From Bradyrhizobium sp. CSA207 (GTDB lineage: Bacteria; Pseudomonadota; Alphaproteobacteria; Rhizobiales; Xanthobacteraceae), in assembly GCF_029051685.1 (NCBI RefSeq), contig NZ_JAACFT010000004.1, forward strand, positions 124,001-188,000: a DNA stretch of 64,000 nt, given 5' to 3'. Within the stretch, counting starts at the first letter, position 1, and each line of letters begins with the position of its first letter. Below are positions 1-7,945 of this stretch, piece after piece. A program made the position numbers and the translations under genes. The notes under the pieces were generated by a model. The model had not been told where the DNA came from. It saw only the letters and a program-made list of their open reading frames with translations, and ran no database searches.

Positions 1-45
1 GCCGACCTCTCCCGCGAGCGGGAGAGGTGCACCGAGCACGCGGTT
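1..45. repeat. Edge of a dispersed palindromic repeat
   Basis: A perfect inverted repeat (ACCTCTCCCGC at 5-15 against GCGGGAGAGGT at 18-28) is followed by GTGCACCGAGC. Almost the same GAGAGGGTGCACCGAGC tail ends the repeat near 14450-14466, so this is probably the right end of a copy of that family, cut by the window edge. Confidence 0.5.
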
Positions 46-81
46 GAAAGTTCGCTTATGCAATTGAGAGAGAGACAAACC

Positions 82-981
82 ATGATCGACATCGGCTTCA
101 TCGGACTTGGCACCATGGGACGGCCGATGGCCGGCCATCTCCTTAGCGCAGGCCACCGCGTTCTCCTCCATGATGTCGCGCCGGTCGCGCCCGAGCTGAT
201 TGCGGCGGGCGGCGTCGCCCGCAAGTCGAGCAAGCAGGTCGCCGGGGAGGCGGATGCGGTCATCATCATGGTGCCGGATACGCCGCATGTAGAGGCCGTG
301 CTGTTCGGCAAGGACGGCGTCGCCGCCGGTATCTCCAAGGGCAAGATCGTCGTCGACATGAGCTCGATCTCGCCGCTGGCGACCAAAGGGTTCGCCAGCA
401 AGATCGAGGCGCTGGGCGCGGACTATCTCGATGCCCCGGTGTCGGGCGGCGAGGTCGGTGCCAAGGCTGCCAGCCTCACCATCATGGTCGGCGGACCGGA
501 GCGCGCCTTCAACACGATGAAGCCCGTGTTCGATAAAATGGGCAAGAATGTCACCCGCGTCGGCGCCAATGGCGACGGGCAGACGACCAAGGTCGCCAAC
601 CAGATCATCGTCGCGCTGACGATCGGTGCGGTGAGCGAGGCGCTGCTGTTCGCATCGAAAGCCGGCGCCGACCCCGCGCTGGTCCGGCAAGCCCTGATGG
701 GCGGCTTTGCCTCGTCGCGGATTCTGGAAGTGCACGGCGAGCGTATGGTGAAGCGCAATTTCGATCCGGGCTTTCGTATCGAACTGCACCAGAAGGATCT
801 CAACCTCGCCCTTGAGGGCGCGCGTGCGCTCGGCTTGTCGCTGCCGAGCACGGCGGTGGCGCAGCAGCTGTTCTCGTCCTGCGCCGCGCATGGCGGCAAG
901 GCCTGGGATCACTCGGCGATGCTGCGCGCGCTGGAACTGATGGCCGGCCACGAAATCGCCGCGCCGAGCGTTACTGGGTAA
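82..981 (+). CDS. NAD(P)-dependent beta-hydroxyacid dehydrogenase (GarR-like)
   Basis: This is a member of the 3-hydroxyisobutyrate / tartronate-semialdehyde reductase family, soluble enzymes that interconvert beta-hydroxyacids and semialdehydes with NAD(P). It opens with the nucleotide-binding motif GFIGLGTMGRPMA. It then has the family substrate loop DAPVSGGEVGAK near residue 120 and the K-x3-NQ motif with the catalytic lysine near residue 172. The length of 299 residues is normal for the family. I chose the ATG at 82 rather than an in-frame ATG eight codons earlier because AGAGAGA precedes it and the conserved fold begins at once. Which beta-hydroxyacid it uses cannot be told from sequence. 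It stands alone, with no operon partner visible. Confidence 0.9.
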   Translation: MIDIGFIGLGTMGRPMAGHLLSAGHRVLLHDVAPVAPELIAAGGVARKSSKQVAGEADAVIIMVPDTPHVEAVLFGKDGVAAGISKGKIVVDMSSISPLATKGFASKIEALGADYLDAPVSGGEVGAKAASLTIMVGGPERAFNTMKPVFDKMGKNVTRVGANGDGQTTKVANQIIVALTIGAVSEALLFASKAGADPALVRQALMGGFASSRILEVHGERMVKRNFDPGFRIELHQKDLNLALEGARALGLSLPSTAVAQQLFSSCAAHGGKAWDHSAMLRALELMAGHEIAAPSVTG

Positions 982-1071
982 CGCAAATTGCGGCTGCTTT
1001 CACGGTGGGAACCGGAACAATGATGGGTTGCAACGGTTGAAGGCGCACAACATTCACTGGAGACCGAGGAC

Positions 1072-1455
1072 ATGAAAACCCGTCTTGCGATTTCGTTGGC
1101 TGCCGCTTCGCTGCTGGCGTCGAGCGCAGCCTTTGCCCAGTCGACAACCGAAGAAGGCGCCAGGAGCGGCGCACGCGCGGGCGGCGATATCGGCGGCCCG
1201 GTCGGCGCGATGGTCGGCGGCACAGTTGGTGCGGCCGTGGGCGCCGGCCTGGAAATCCCCAATGCGATTCTGGGCGGAATCCCGCGCGATGATTCAGTGG
1301 TGGTTCACGAGCGCGTCGTGGTCGGCGAGCCGCTGCCTCCGACCGTGGTGCTGCGCCCCGTGCCGAACTACACGGAGTACCGCTACGCGGTCGTGAATGA
1401 TCGGCGTGTGATCGTCGAGCCGCGGACGCGCCGCGTCGTCAGGATTATCGACTGA
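1072..1455 (+). CDS. Secreted DUF1236-type protein with glycine-zipper stretch
   Basis: A 127-residue exported protein of unknown function. A classic signal peptide runs to about residue 23 (ending AAFAQ). A Gly/Ala-rich stretch at residues 30-65 has GxxxG spacing (GGPVGAMVGGTVGAAVGAG), as in glycine-zipper segments that pack in or against membranes. The last 35 residues (YRYAVVNDRRVIVEPRTRR and on) match the DUF1236 C-terminal pattern that I recognise as common in rhizobial periplasmic proteins. GGAGACCGAGG upstream gives a good ribosome binding site. It converges on the VanZ gene across a shared hairpin. No function should be assumed. Confidence 0.75.
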   Translation: MKTRLAISLAAASLLASSAAFAQSTTEEGARSGARAGGDIGGPVGAMVGGTVGAAVGAGLEIPNAILGGIPRDDSVVVHERVVVGEPLPPTVVLRPVPNYTEYRYAVVNDRRVIVEPRTRRVVRIID

Positions 1456-1483
1456 TCGACGTGCACATCGGCGAAAGAGAAAC

Positions 1484-1514
1484 AGGCCCTGCGGAGCGTC
1501 ACTCCGCGGGGCCT
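1484..1514. terminator. Bidirectional hairpin between convergent genes
   Basis: AGGCCCTGCGGAG (1484-1496) pairs with CTCCGCGGGGCCT (1502-1514) with one mismatch, giving a 13-bp stem. It lies between the convergent DUF1236 and VanZ genes and overlaps the last codons of the latter. There is no clean T run, so termination strength is uncertain. Confidence 0.5.
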
Positions 1515-1876
1515 TCGCTTGTGACGGCCGGGCTTGCGCGAAAGCGCGTCATGACCCAATCGGCGGCGGCCGTGAGTGCAAAGCCGAAGCACGCCGTGAG
1601 CGCGTCGACCAGAAAATCCTCCAGCCGCGCATGGCGTCCGGGCGCCCAAAACTGCATCAACTCGAGCAGGCCGATCATGACCACCGCGACTGCCGCGGTT
1701 GCAAGGCGGCGACGCGGATAGGCAAGGCCGAAAGCCAGTCCGAGAAGGACGAAGGCGAGCGCATGTTCGCCGTCTTGGCCGAGGTCGGAATGCGGCCGTA
1801 GGCGGGACGGCCCGAGGGTTGCAAAGGTCACGGCGGCGGCGAGCAGCCAGGCAAAAGAGCGAACCAAAATGGACAT
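1499..1876 (-). CDS. VanZ-family small membrane protein
   Basis: A 125-residue protein with about four hydrophobic segments (near residues 6-20, 38-55, 60-76 and 90-108). It carries the VanZ-like pattern of a conserved DxxxH motif between the first segments (DLGQDGEHALAFVLLG) and a later E-x2-Q-x5-R (ELMQFWAPGRHARLEDFLVDALT). VanZ proteins are inner-membrane proteins, known for low-level teicoplanin resistance in some Gram-positives; their role in Proteobacteria is unclear. It stands alone and converges with the DUF1236 gene. The family call is by motif and topology only. Confidence 0.75.
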   Translation of the reverse strand: MSILVRSFAWLLAAAVTFATLGPSRLRPHSDLGQDGEHALAFVLLGLAFGLAYPRRRLATAAVAVVMIGLLELMQFWAPGRHARLEDFLVDALTACFGFALTAAADWVMTRFRASPAVTSEGPAE

Positions 1877-1952
1877 CCGGTGCGCATAGCACGATTTGCA
1901 TCTACCTGTCGCGCGGCAGGGATCAGATCGCCGTGTGGTTAATGACGAAACG

Positions 1953-2561
1953 TTAAAGCGGCTCGCGCACCCCGAGGCCGTGCATGAAGCGCTCCCTGAT
2001 CTGCACGGGATCGCGGCGGGTGGTGCCGACCCCCGGCTTGTCGTCGATGCTGACGGCGATCAGGCTCGGCTCGGAGGCGGACATCGCCTCGTCGACCAAG
2101 CGCTCGAAATCCTCCTCGTCCGCCGCCCAGGCGCTGTTGGCGAGCCCCGAGCCGGCGGCGATGGCGACGACGTCGGCGACGCCGGCGGCAGGCGTCGGCT
2201 GCGCGCCGGTGATCTGGTAGATGCCGTTATCCATCACGATCATGATGAGGTTCTTCGGCTTCAGGGCCGCAATCGTCGAGAGCGCGCCGAGCTGCATCAG
2301 CAGCGAGCCATCGCCTTCGAGCGCGAACACGCGGCGCTCGGGCTGGGCCAGCGCCACGCCGAGCGCAATCGGGAAGGCGAGGCCCATGCTGCCGAGCATG
2401 TAGAAATTCTGCGGGCGGTGGCCGGCGGCCCAGAGGTCGAAATTGGTGTTGCCGATGCCGCCGATCACGGCCTCCTCGTGCTTGAGCTTCGCGATCAGAC
2501 GCGAGGTGATATCGAACCGGTTCATGACTTTGGTGTTGCGCGTGTCCAAGTCCGTATTCAT
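1953..2561 (-). CDS. ThDP-dependent 2-oxoacid decarboxylase, beta (ThDP-binding) subunit
   Basis: This is the second half of a split thiamine-diphosphate enzyme of the sulfopyruvate / phosphonopyruvate decarboxylase type (ComE-like). It has the ThDP/Mg motif GDGS (EGDGSLLMQLGAL) followed some 27 residues later by the asparagine of MDNGIYQITG. At 202 residues it is the expected size for a separate beta chain. The alpha chain gene lies directly upstream, 10 bp away, so the two form a heteromer. The gene could start twelve codons in (MNRFDITSRL), but the longer start sits closer to the upstream stop. The substrate is not decidable; a sulfo-, phosphono- or benzoylformate-like 2-oxoacid is possible. 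Confidence 0.85.
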   Translation of the reverse strand: MNTDLDTRNTKVMNRFDITSRLIAKLKHEEAVIGGIGNTNFDLWAAGHRPQNFYMLGSMGLAFPIALGVALAQPERRVFALEGDGSLLMQLGALSTIAALKPKNLIMIVMDNGIYQITGAQPTPAAGVADVVAIAAGSGLANSAWAADEEDFERLVDEAMSASEPSLIAVSIDDKPGVGTTRRDPVQIRERFMHGLGVREPL

Positions 2562-2571
2562 TTGGGCGGGC

Positions 2572-3138
2572 TCACTTGTCGAAAACCTTGCCGCCTGTGA
2601 GCAGCGGGTTGAGGATCAGCGCCACCGGCGCCTGCGTGGTGACGGCCTGCTTGATCGAGCGGTCGGCGATGAATTCGAGCTCGTCGAGGCGGGTGATGGT
2701 GTGGTGCTCCAGCGCCAGCGAATCCAGCACCGGGCGCATGGTGCGGCAGACCAGGGACTGGCCGTAATTGAACTCGCCGAGCGTGCCGCGCTCGGAGACG
2801 AACATGATCAGCGGAATCTGGTAGGGCACCGCGAGCGAGGCGAGCACGTTGGCGAGCGTTGCAAAGCCGGAGGTCTGCATCAGCACCGCGCCGCGCCGGC
2901 CGCCCATCCAGGCGCCCGAAACGATGCCGACCGCCTCTTCCTCGCGGGCGGCGGCAAAGGTCGTGAAGAAGGGATCGGCGTGCAGGTTCTTGATCAGCGG
3001 CGTCAGCACGCGGTCGGGCACGTAGGGGATCAGGCTGATCGCGTTCCGCTTCAAGGTTTGCAGGATGATGCCGTGCCAGGTTTTGTCGCCGGATGCCTGC
3101 GCCGGCTGCGGCGAGGTCTGCTGTTCCGCAGTCGCCAT
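2572..3138 (-). CDS. ThDP-dependent 2-oxoacid decarboxylase, alpha (PYR-domain) subunit
   Basis: This is the N-terminal (PYR) domain of a split ThDP decarboxylase, ComD-like. Near residue 70 it holds the REEEAVGIVSGAWMGG segment, whose glutamate activates the cofactor pyrimidine ring in this superfamily. A QTSGFATLANVL stretch and a long Rossmann-like body follow. The length of 188 residues matches separate alpha subunits. The gene is first in a two-gene operon with the beta subunit. It is divergent from a D-2-hydroxyacid dehydrogenase across a 256-bp gap, which suggests but does not prove a shared pathway (2-hydroxyacid to 2-oxoacid to aldehyde). Confidence 0.85.
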   Translation of the reverse strand: MATAEQQTSPQPAQASGDKTWHGIILQTLKRNAISLIPYVPDRVLTPLIKNLHADPFFTTFAAAREEEAVGIVSGAWMGGRRGAVLMQTSGFATLANVLASLAVPYQIPLIMFVSERGTLGEFNYGQSLVCRTMRPVLDSLALEHHTITRLDELEFIADRSIKQAVTTQAPVALILNPLLTGGKVFDK

Positions 3139-3394
3139 TGCGTTCTCCCTTCAGCCGCGCATGCTTCTTGGTCTTTGCCATCGTCCTGGCCGTCGCGGCA
3201 GTCTGCCGAACTTGACGGAGCGGGCGGGATTGTCAACATGTCCGCGCCGGCACCGTGATCCGCGCCAGACCGCCTGCCGTGGCCGGCGCCGCCATGTCAT
3301 GGGTGGCGGCAACGAAAAAGCTGGAGGGACGCATGGAGGGGTGGCGCGGCGCGCTGGTCTTGCGGATCTCCTCGAGAGAGCCGGAAGGGTCCTG

Positions 3395-4444
3395 ATGTCC
3401 GTCAACAACAAGCGCGTCTTCTATGTCAAATATCTGGCCAATCCGATCTATATCGACATCCTGAAGGCGCGGCCCGACGTCCGGCTCGATCGCATCGAGA
3501 ACGATAGCCCGGAAGACTTCTACGCGCCAATCATCGAAGCCGCCCATGTCTACCAGATCGGCGCCGCCCGCGACGAGCTCGCGCCGCATTTCCATGTCGA
3601 TGCCGCCTTCCTGAAGCGCACGCCGAACCTGCTGCTCGTCTCCAGCAATGGCGCAGGTTTCGATCCCGTCGACGTCGAGGCCTGCACCGATGCGGGCGTG
3701 CTGGTCGTCAACCAGTCCGGAGGCAATGCCCACTCGGTCGCCGAGCATGCGCTGGCGATGATGCTGACACTGTCCAAGCGCATCATCCAGTCCGACCGCC
3801 GCCTGCGCCGGGAGCGCGATGTCAACCGCAACGAGCTGGTCGGCAACGAAGTCGAAGGCAAGACTGTCGGCATCGTCGGGCTCGGCAATGTCGGCCGCCG
3901 CATCGCCGCGCTGTGCAAGGGCCTGCTCAGCATGACGGTGCTGGCCTACGACCCGTATCTCACGGCCGAGGTCATGGCGAATCGGGGCGGGGAGAAGGTC
4001 GAGCTCGAGGAGCTGCTGCGCCGCGCCGATTTCGTCTCGATCTCATGTCCGCTCGACAAGGGCAGCCGCGGCATGATCGGCGTGCGCGAATTTGCGCTGA
4101 TGCAGCCGCATGCCTATTTTATCACCACGGCGCGCGGCTTCATCCATGACGAGGATGCGCTGCTCCAGGCGTTACGCGACAAGCGCATCGCCGGCGCCGG
4201 CCTCGACGTCTGGTCCAAGGAGCCGCCGCCGCCGGAGCATCCGCTGCTCCAGCTCGACAACGTGCTGGCGAGCCCGCACACCGCGGGCGTGACCATCGAG
4301 GCGCGCCGGAACATGGGCCGGATCGCCGCCGAGCAGGTGTTGGACACGCTCGATGGCAAGCGCCCGCCGCGCATCATCAATCCCGAGGTCTGGCCGGTCT
4401 ATGCCGGGCGGTTCAGGCAGGCGTTCGGGGTGACCCCCGGGTAG
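3395..4444 (+). CDS. D-isomer-specific 2-hydroxyacid dehydrogenase
   Basis: A cytosolic NAD-dependent oxidoreductase of the phosphoglycerate / hydroxypyruvate dehydrogenase superfamily. The 349-residue chain has the NAD motif VGIVGLGNVGRRIAAL in its second half. After it come the catalytic elements TTARGF (arginine), GAGLDVWSKEPPP (glutamate region) and SPHTAGVT (histidine). The start at 3395 is preceded by GGAAGGG at the right spacing. The open frame runs on far upstream without any family similarity. It is divergent from the two-subunit ThDP decarboxylase. The true substrate is unknown; 2-oxoacid reductase and hydroxyacid oxidase directions are both possible. Confidence 0.88.
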   Translation: MSVNNKRVFYVKYLANPIYIDILKARPDVRLDRIENDSPEDFYAPIIEAAHVYQIGAARDELAPHFHVDAAFLKRTPNLLLVSSNGAGFDPVDVEACTDAGVLVVNQSGGNAHSVAEHALAMMLTLSKRIIQSDRRLRRERDVNRNELVGNEVEGKTVGIVGLGNVGRRIAALCKGLLSMTVLAYDPYLTAEVMANRGGEKVELEELLRRADFVSISCPLDKGSRGMIGVREFALMQPHAYFITTARGFIHDEDALLQALRDKRIAGAGLDVWSKEPPPPEHPLLQLDNVLASPHTAGVTIEARRNMGRIAAEQVLDTLDGKRPPRIINPEVWPVYAGRFRQAFGVTPG

Positions 4445-4457
4445 GGGCAGCCACATT

Positions 4458-4581
4458 GTCGTTCCGGGGCGCGACGAAGTCGCGAGCCCGGAATCCATTT
4501 ATCCGCCAACCCTGCTGCTCGATGGATTCTCAGATGCGCAATTGGGCATCCTAGCTCGCGCGACGCGCGCCCCGGAATGAC
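4458..4581. repeat. Dispersed palindromic repeat, GTCGTTCCGGGGCGCG family
   Basis: The element begins GTCGTTCCGGGGCGCG and ends with CGCGCCCCGGAATGAC, nearly its reverse complement. Internal short inverted repeats such as CGCGACGAAGTCGCG are also present. It fills the gap after the hydroxyacid dehydrogenase. It looks like a REP/BIME-like element and has no open frame. Confidence 0.7.
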
Positions 4582-4684
4582 TTCGATGCAGAATAGTTCT
4601 CCTGGCTTTGATCCGCGTCAAAATCTCCCTCCCGCATCCGGGCTAAATGGGATTAGAGTACCGCCGGGGCAGCAGGGAGGTCCC

Positions 4685-4897
4685 ATGTCAACTTACGTCG
4701 TCAAGTTCATGAAGGACGTGCTCGGCGAATATGGCCGGCAGTGCGAAGTCTGCCAGGGCGCGATCGAAATCGACGCTGCCGACGAGGACGAGGCCAGGGA
4801 ACAGGCGAAGGCCAGGTTCTGCAAGGACCAGGCGTTGCATCATTGGTCCCTGCATGCCGACCGCATCCAGATAAGAGCGGCCGATTTTCCGTCCTGA
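4685..4897 (+). CDS. Small conserved-looking hypothetical protein
   Basis: A 70-residue soluble protein of unknown function. The start is fixed by an excellent GGGAGG ribosome binding site at 4675-4680, just upstream of the ATG. A C-x2-C pair (CEVCQGAI) near residue 20 and a further cysteine near residue 47 might bind metal or form a disulfide. The middle is rich in Asp, Glu and Ala (IDAADEDEAREQAKARF) and is probably a helix. It ends 3 bp before the stop of the convergent acetyltransferase gene. The strong ribosome site and codon use make it a real gene; I cannot name it. Confidence 0.65.
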   Translation: MSTYVVKFMKDVLGEYGRQCEVCQGAIEIDAADEDEAREQAKARFCKDQALHHWSLHADRIQIRAADFPS

Positions 4898-4900
4898 AGC

Positions 4901-5479
4901 CTATCGGCCGGGAGCCGTTGCCGGCGGCGGCGCGGTTGCGCCGGTGCCGAGCGAGCGCTGCATCATGACGGTGTCGGACCAGCGGCCGTGGCGATAGGCG
5001 ACACCGCAGAGCAGGCCGGCGCGCGCGAAGCCGAACTTCTCGTGCAGCGCCAGCGAGGGCGCGTTGTCGGCATCGATATATCCGATCATCTGGCGGAAGC
5101 CGGCCGCCGCACAGTTGTCGATCAACTCCTGCAGCAGCAGGCGTCCGACACCGTGGCCGAGATAGTCGTGGTGCACATAGATCGAGTGCTTGGCCGTGTA
5201 GCGATAGGCGGGGCGCTTGCGGAACAGCACTGCATAGGCGTAACCCACCACCTCACCGCGAAAGGTCGCGACCAGGTGCGGCAGGCGGGTCTGCTTCAGG
5301 TTCTTGCGCCGGTCGCGCAAATCGTGCGGCTCCGGCGCGCCGGTTCCCTCGACGTCACGGGGCACCCCATTGCGGACGTGATGGCGGTAGATCGCCAGCA
5401 TCGCCTCGATATCGGCCTCGCGTGAGGGCCGGACCAGGACCGGCTCGTCATCCGCGCGCATTGCGGCTGTATCGTTCAT
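4901..5479 (-). CDS. GNAT-family N-acetyltransferase (phosphinothricin-acetyltransferase-like)
   Basis: An acetyl-CoA-dependent acyltransferase of about 192 residues. It shows the GNAT core: an N-terminal VRPSREADIEAMLAIYRHHV opening typical of the PAT/YncA branch, the acetyl-CoA loop region YLGHGVGRLLLQELI (Q/R-x2-G-x-G/A type), and the YIDADNAPSLALHEKFGF motif near the C-terminus. A GTG two codons earlier directly abuts the decarboxylase stop; I prefer the ATG at 5479. It lies just downstream of the basic amino acid decarboxylase on the same strand. It may therefore acetylate an amine or polyamine made by that enzyme, but this is inference from position. Confidence 0.85.
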   Translation of the reverse strand: MNDTAAMRADDEPVLVRPSREADIEAMLAIYRHHVRNGVPRDVEGTGAPEPHDLRDRRKNLKQTRLPHLVATFRGEVVGYAYAVLFRKRPAYRYTAKHSIYVHHDYLGHGVGRLLLQELIDNCAAAGFRQMIGYIDADNAPSLALHEKFGFARAGLLCGVAYRHGRWSDTVMMQRSLGTGATAPPPATAPGR

Positions 5480-5485
5480 CGGCAC

Positions 5486-7843
5486 TTACTCGGCAACGAC
5501 ATACGTATAAAGCCCGATGCGGCCGTTGGCATCGACCTCCTTGTAGACGCCCTGGATTTCGACGTCGAAGCCCGGAAAAATATTGAAGCAGGCCTCGAAC
5601 ATCTTGAGATAATCGACCATGGGCTTCGCCCGTTCCGTCAGCCGCTCGCCGGGCACAATGGTGGCGATGCCGGGCGGATAGACCACGAAAGGCGTGGTGG
5701 CGATGCGGCCCGCGATCGCCTCGATCGGCAAATAGTCGACGTCGTTGCGGAACAGGAAGCGCGCGGCATCGCGCGGCGACATCGCGATTTCCGGCATGTG
5801 CTCGGGCATGAACTGCCGCGACTGGAGCGCGCTGACGTCGGCGGCGCGGAAGAAGCGGTGCATCTCGCCGCAGAGATCGCGCAGCCGCATGCCGGCATAG
5901 CGCGCCTGCCGCCGCTGGTAGAATTCCGGAATTGCGTCCGCCATAAGCACATTGTCGTCATGCAGCTTCTTGAAGGCGACGAGGCCCGAGATCAGCGTGC
6001 CGGCCTTGCTCGCCTCGACGCCCGGCGTGAGCAGGAAGAGCAGGGAGTTGAGGTCGTTCTTTTCGGGAACGATGCGGTTCTCGCGCAGATATTGCGCGAC
6101 GACCGGTGCGGGAACGCCGTGCTCGGCGTAGGCGCCGGTGCTGCGGTCGAAGCCGGGGGTGAGCAGCGTCAGCTTGTTCGGATCGGTCATGGCAAAGCCC
6201 TCGCTGAGGCCGGGGAAGCCGTGCCAGGTGCTGTCGGGCGAGAGCTGCCACAGGGCGGGATTGGTGGCGAGCTCGTCGGTGGAGAGCGTCTCCCAAGCAA
6301 CGTTGTGCGCAGCGCCCGGGCGGCTGACGTCGGGAATGGCGACACGATCGGGAACGAAGGGTTCGAAGAACCAGCGCCGGTCCAGATTCTGCTCCTTCTC
6401 CTCAAATTCGCGGCGCATGGCGCGGATCTTCTTGCGCAGCTCGATGCCGAGCCGGATCGTATCGTCCCACAAAACCTCGCCGGAGCGGCCCTTCATCATT
6501 TGCGCTCCGACGTCGAGCGAGGCGAACAGCGGATAGAATGGCGATGTCGAGGCGTGCTGCATGAAGCTCTCGTTGAAGCGGCGATGCTCGACGCGCCGTT
6601 TCTGGCCGCGGATGTGACGATCCTTGATGTGGATCTGCGAGGCCTGCGAAAAGCTTGCGAGCTGCTTGTGTGTCGATTGCGTCGCGATGATGCCGGGCGC
6701 TTCGGGGGGAAGGTTCGCCAGCCCCATGGCGAAGCGGCCTGCATAGAGCGGGTGGAATTTCATGAAGCCGGCCCAGGCCTCGTCGAACAGGATATAGTCG
6801 CAGAGATGGCCGATGCGCTTCAAAATCATTTCGGCGCTGTGGATCGAGCCGTCATAGGTGCACTGCTCGACGACGGCGACGCGGAACGGCCGCTCCTTGC
6901 GCCAGGCGTCGCGATCCTCGACCAGCGGGTGGTTGCGGATCGCCTCGCGGAGAGCCTTCTCGTCGAGCGCGTCCCAGCGCATCGGACCGATCAGGCCCCA
7001 GGCGTTGCGAATGGTCGGCACGTAGATCGGGATGCCGCCGTTGATCATCAGCGCGCCGTGATGGGCGGCCTTGTGGTTGTTGCGGTCGAACAGCACGAGG
7101 TCGCCGTCAGTGACGAGCGCGCCGAGCGCGACCTTGTTGGAGGTGGAGGTGCCGTTGAGCACGAAATAGGTCTTCTCCGCGCCGAAGATCCCTGCTGCTT
7201 CCTTCTGCGCCTGCAGCGCCGGGCCCTCATGGGTGAGGAGGTCGCCGAGGTCGAGCACAGAATTGTCGAGGTCGTCGCGGAACACGGACTCGCCAAGATG
7301 CTCGACGAAGACGCGCCCGATCGGGCTGCGATTGTAGAATACGCCGCCATTGTGGCCCGGACAGGTCCAGAGCTGGTTGCCTTCCTCGGCGTAGTCGACC
7401 AGCGCGCCGAAGAACGGCGTCTTCAGCGTCTCGGCATATTGCTTCAGCCGGCTGATCAGGTTCTTGGCGATGAAGGTCGGCGTTTCCTCGGACAGGAAGA
7501 CATAGCCGTCGATGAAGTCGAGCACCTCGACCGGCAAATCCTCGAAACGTTTGCGCCGGATCAGCAGGATGATCGGGAAGTCGAGTCCGCGGCGGCGCAT
7601 CAGGTTGATCAGCGACGAGGTCTTGCCCTCCAGGCCCTTCTTGCCCCAGTCCACCACCATGCAGCCGATCGCGGCATCGGTCTGCACCGCCATCTCGGCA
7701 TCCTCCAGCTTGCGGGCCCGGACCACCTCGAAACCGGAGCGCTGGATCTCCTCGATGATCTGGTTGAAGCGGACGCCTTCGAGGTCGTCGGCGTCGAACA
7801 CAGGTGCGGCGAACAGGAAGTTGAAGCGCTTGAAATAGTCCAT
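5486..7843 (-). CDS. Orn/Lys/Arg decarboxylase, PLP fold type I, with N-terminal receiver-like domain
   Basis: A 785-residue pyridoxal-phosphate enzyme of the inducible basic amino acid decarboxylase family (SpeF/AdiA/CadA type). It converts ornithine, lysine or arginine to the diamine, CO2 being released. Residues 1-130 form the receiver-like wing domain. The PLP aspartate lies in LFDEAWAGF (D354), and the Schiff-base lysine in STHKQLASFSQ (K393, with H392). The C-terminal domain ends at a normal family length. An ATG 17 codons further upstream is possible, but the conserved sequence starts at MDYFKRF. It probably feeds polyamine synthesis or acid resistance; which amino acid is used cannot be read from sequence. 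The acetyltransferase gene follows directly. Confidence 0.9.
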   Translation of the reverse strand: MDYFKRFNFLFAAPVFDADDLEGVRFNQIIEEIQRSGFEVVRARKLEDAEMAVQTDAAIGCMVVDWGKKGLEGKTSSLINLMRRRGLDFPIILLIRRKRFEDLPVEVLDFIDGYVFLSEETPTFIAKNLISRLKQYAETLKTPFFGALVDYAEEGNQLWTCPGHNGGVFYNRSPIGRVFVEHLGESVFRDDLDNSVLDLGDLLTHEGPALQAQKEAAGIFGAEKTYFVLNGTSTSNKVALGALVTDGDLVLFDRNNHKAAHHGALMINGGIPIYVPTIRNAWGLIGPMRWDALDEKALREAIRNHPLVEDRDAWRKERPFRVAVVEQCTYDGSIHSAEMILKRIGHLCDYILFDEAWAGFMKFHPLYAGRFAMGLANLPPEAPGIIATQSTHKQLASFSQASQIHIKDRHIRGQKRRVEHRRFNESFMQHASTSPFYPLFASLDVGAQMMKGRSGEVLWDDTIRLGIELRKKIRAMRREFEEKEQNLDRRWFFEPFVPDRVAIPDVSRPGAAHNVAWETLSTDELATNPALWQLSPDSTWHGFPGLSEGFAMTDPNKLTLLTPGFDRSTGAYAEHGVPAPVVAQYLRENRIVPEKNDLNSLLFLLTPGVEASKAGTLISGLVAFKKLHDDNVLMADAIPEFYQRRQARYAGMRLRDLCGEMHRFFRAADVSALQSRQFMPEHMPEIAMSPRDAARFLFRNDVDYLPIEAIAGRIATTPFVVYPPGIATIVPGERLTERAKPMVDYLKMFEACFNIFPGFDVEIQGVYKEVDANGRIGLYTYVVAE

Positions 7844-7945
7844 GTCATATCCCGAATGTGCAAGAGAAACAGGTCTCGGCACATTCGATGACAATCAGAT
7901 GACGGCGGATCGAGCCTGGTCGGATGCGGCCCGAATGACCGGCGC

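Noticed and set aside
5798-7891. A 697-codon plus-strand open frame opposite the Orn/Lys/Arg decarboxylase
   Set aside because: It is an antisense shadow caused by high third-position GC; its translation is low-complexity His/Arg/Asp-rich and shows no family, while the minus strand has a complete enzyme.
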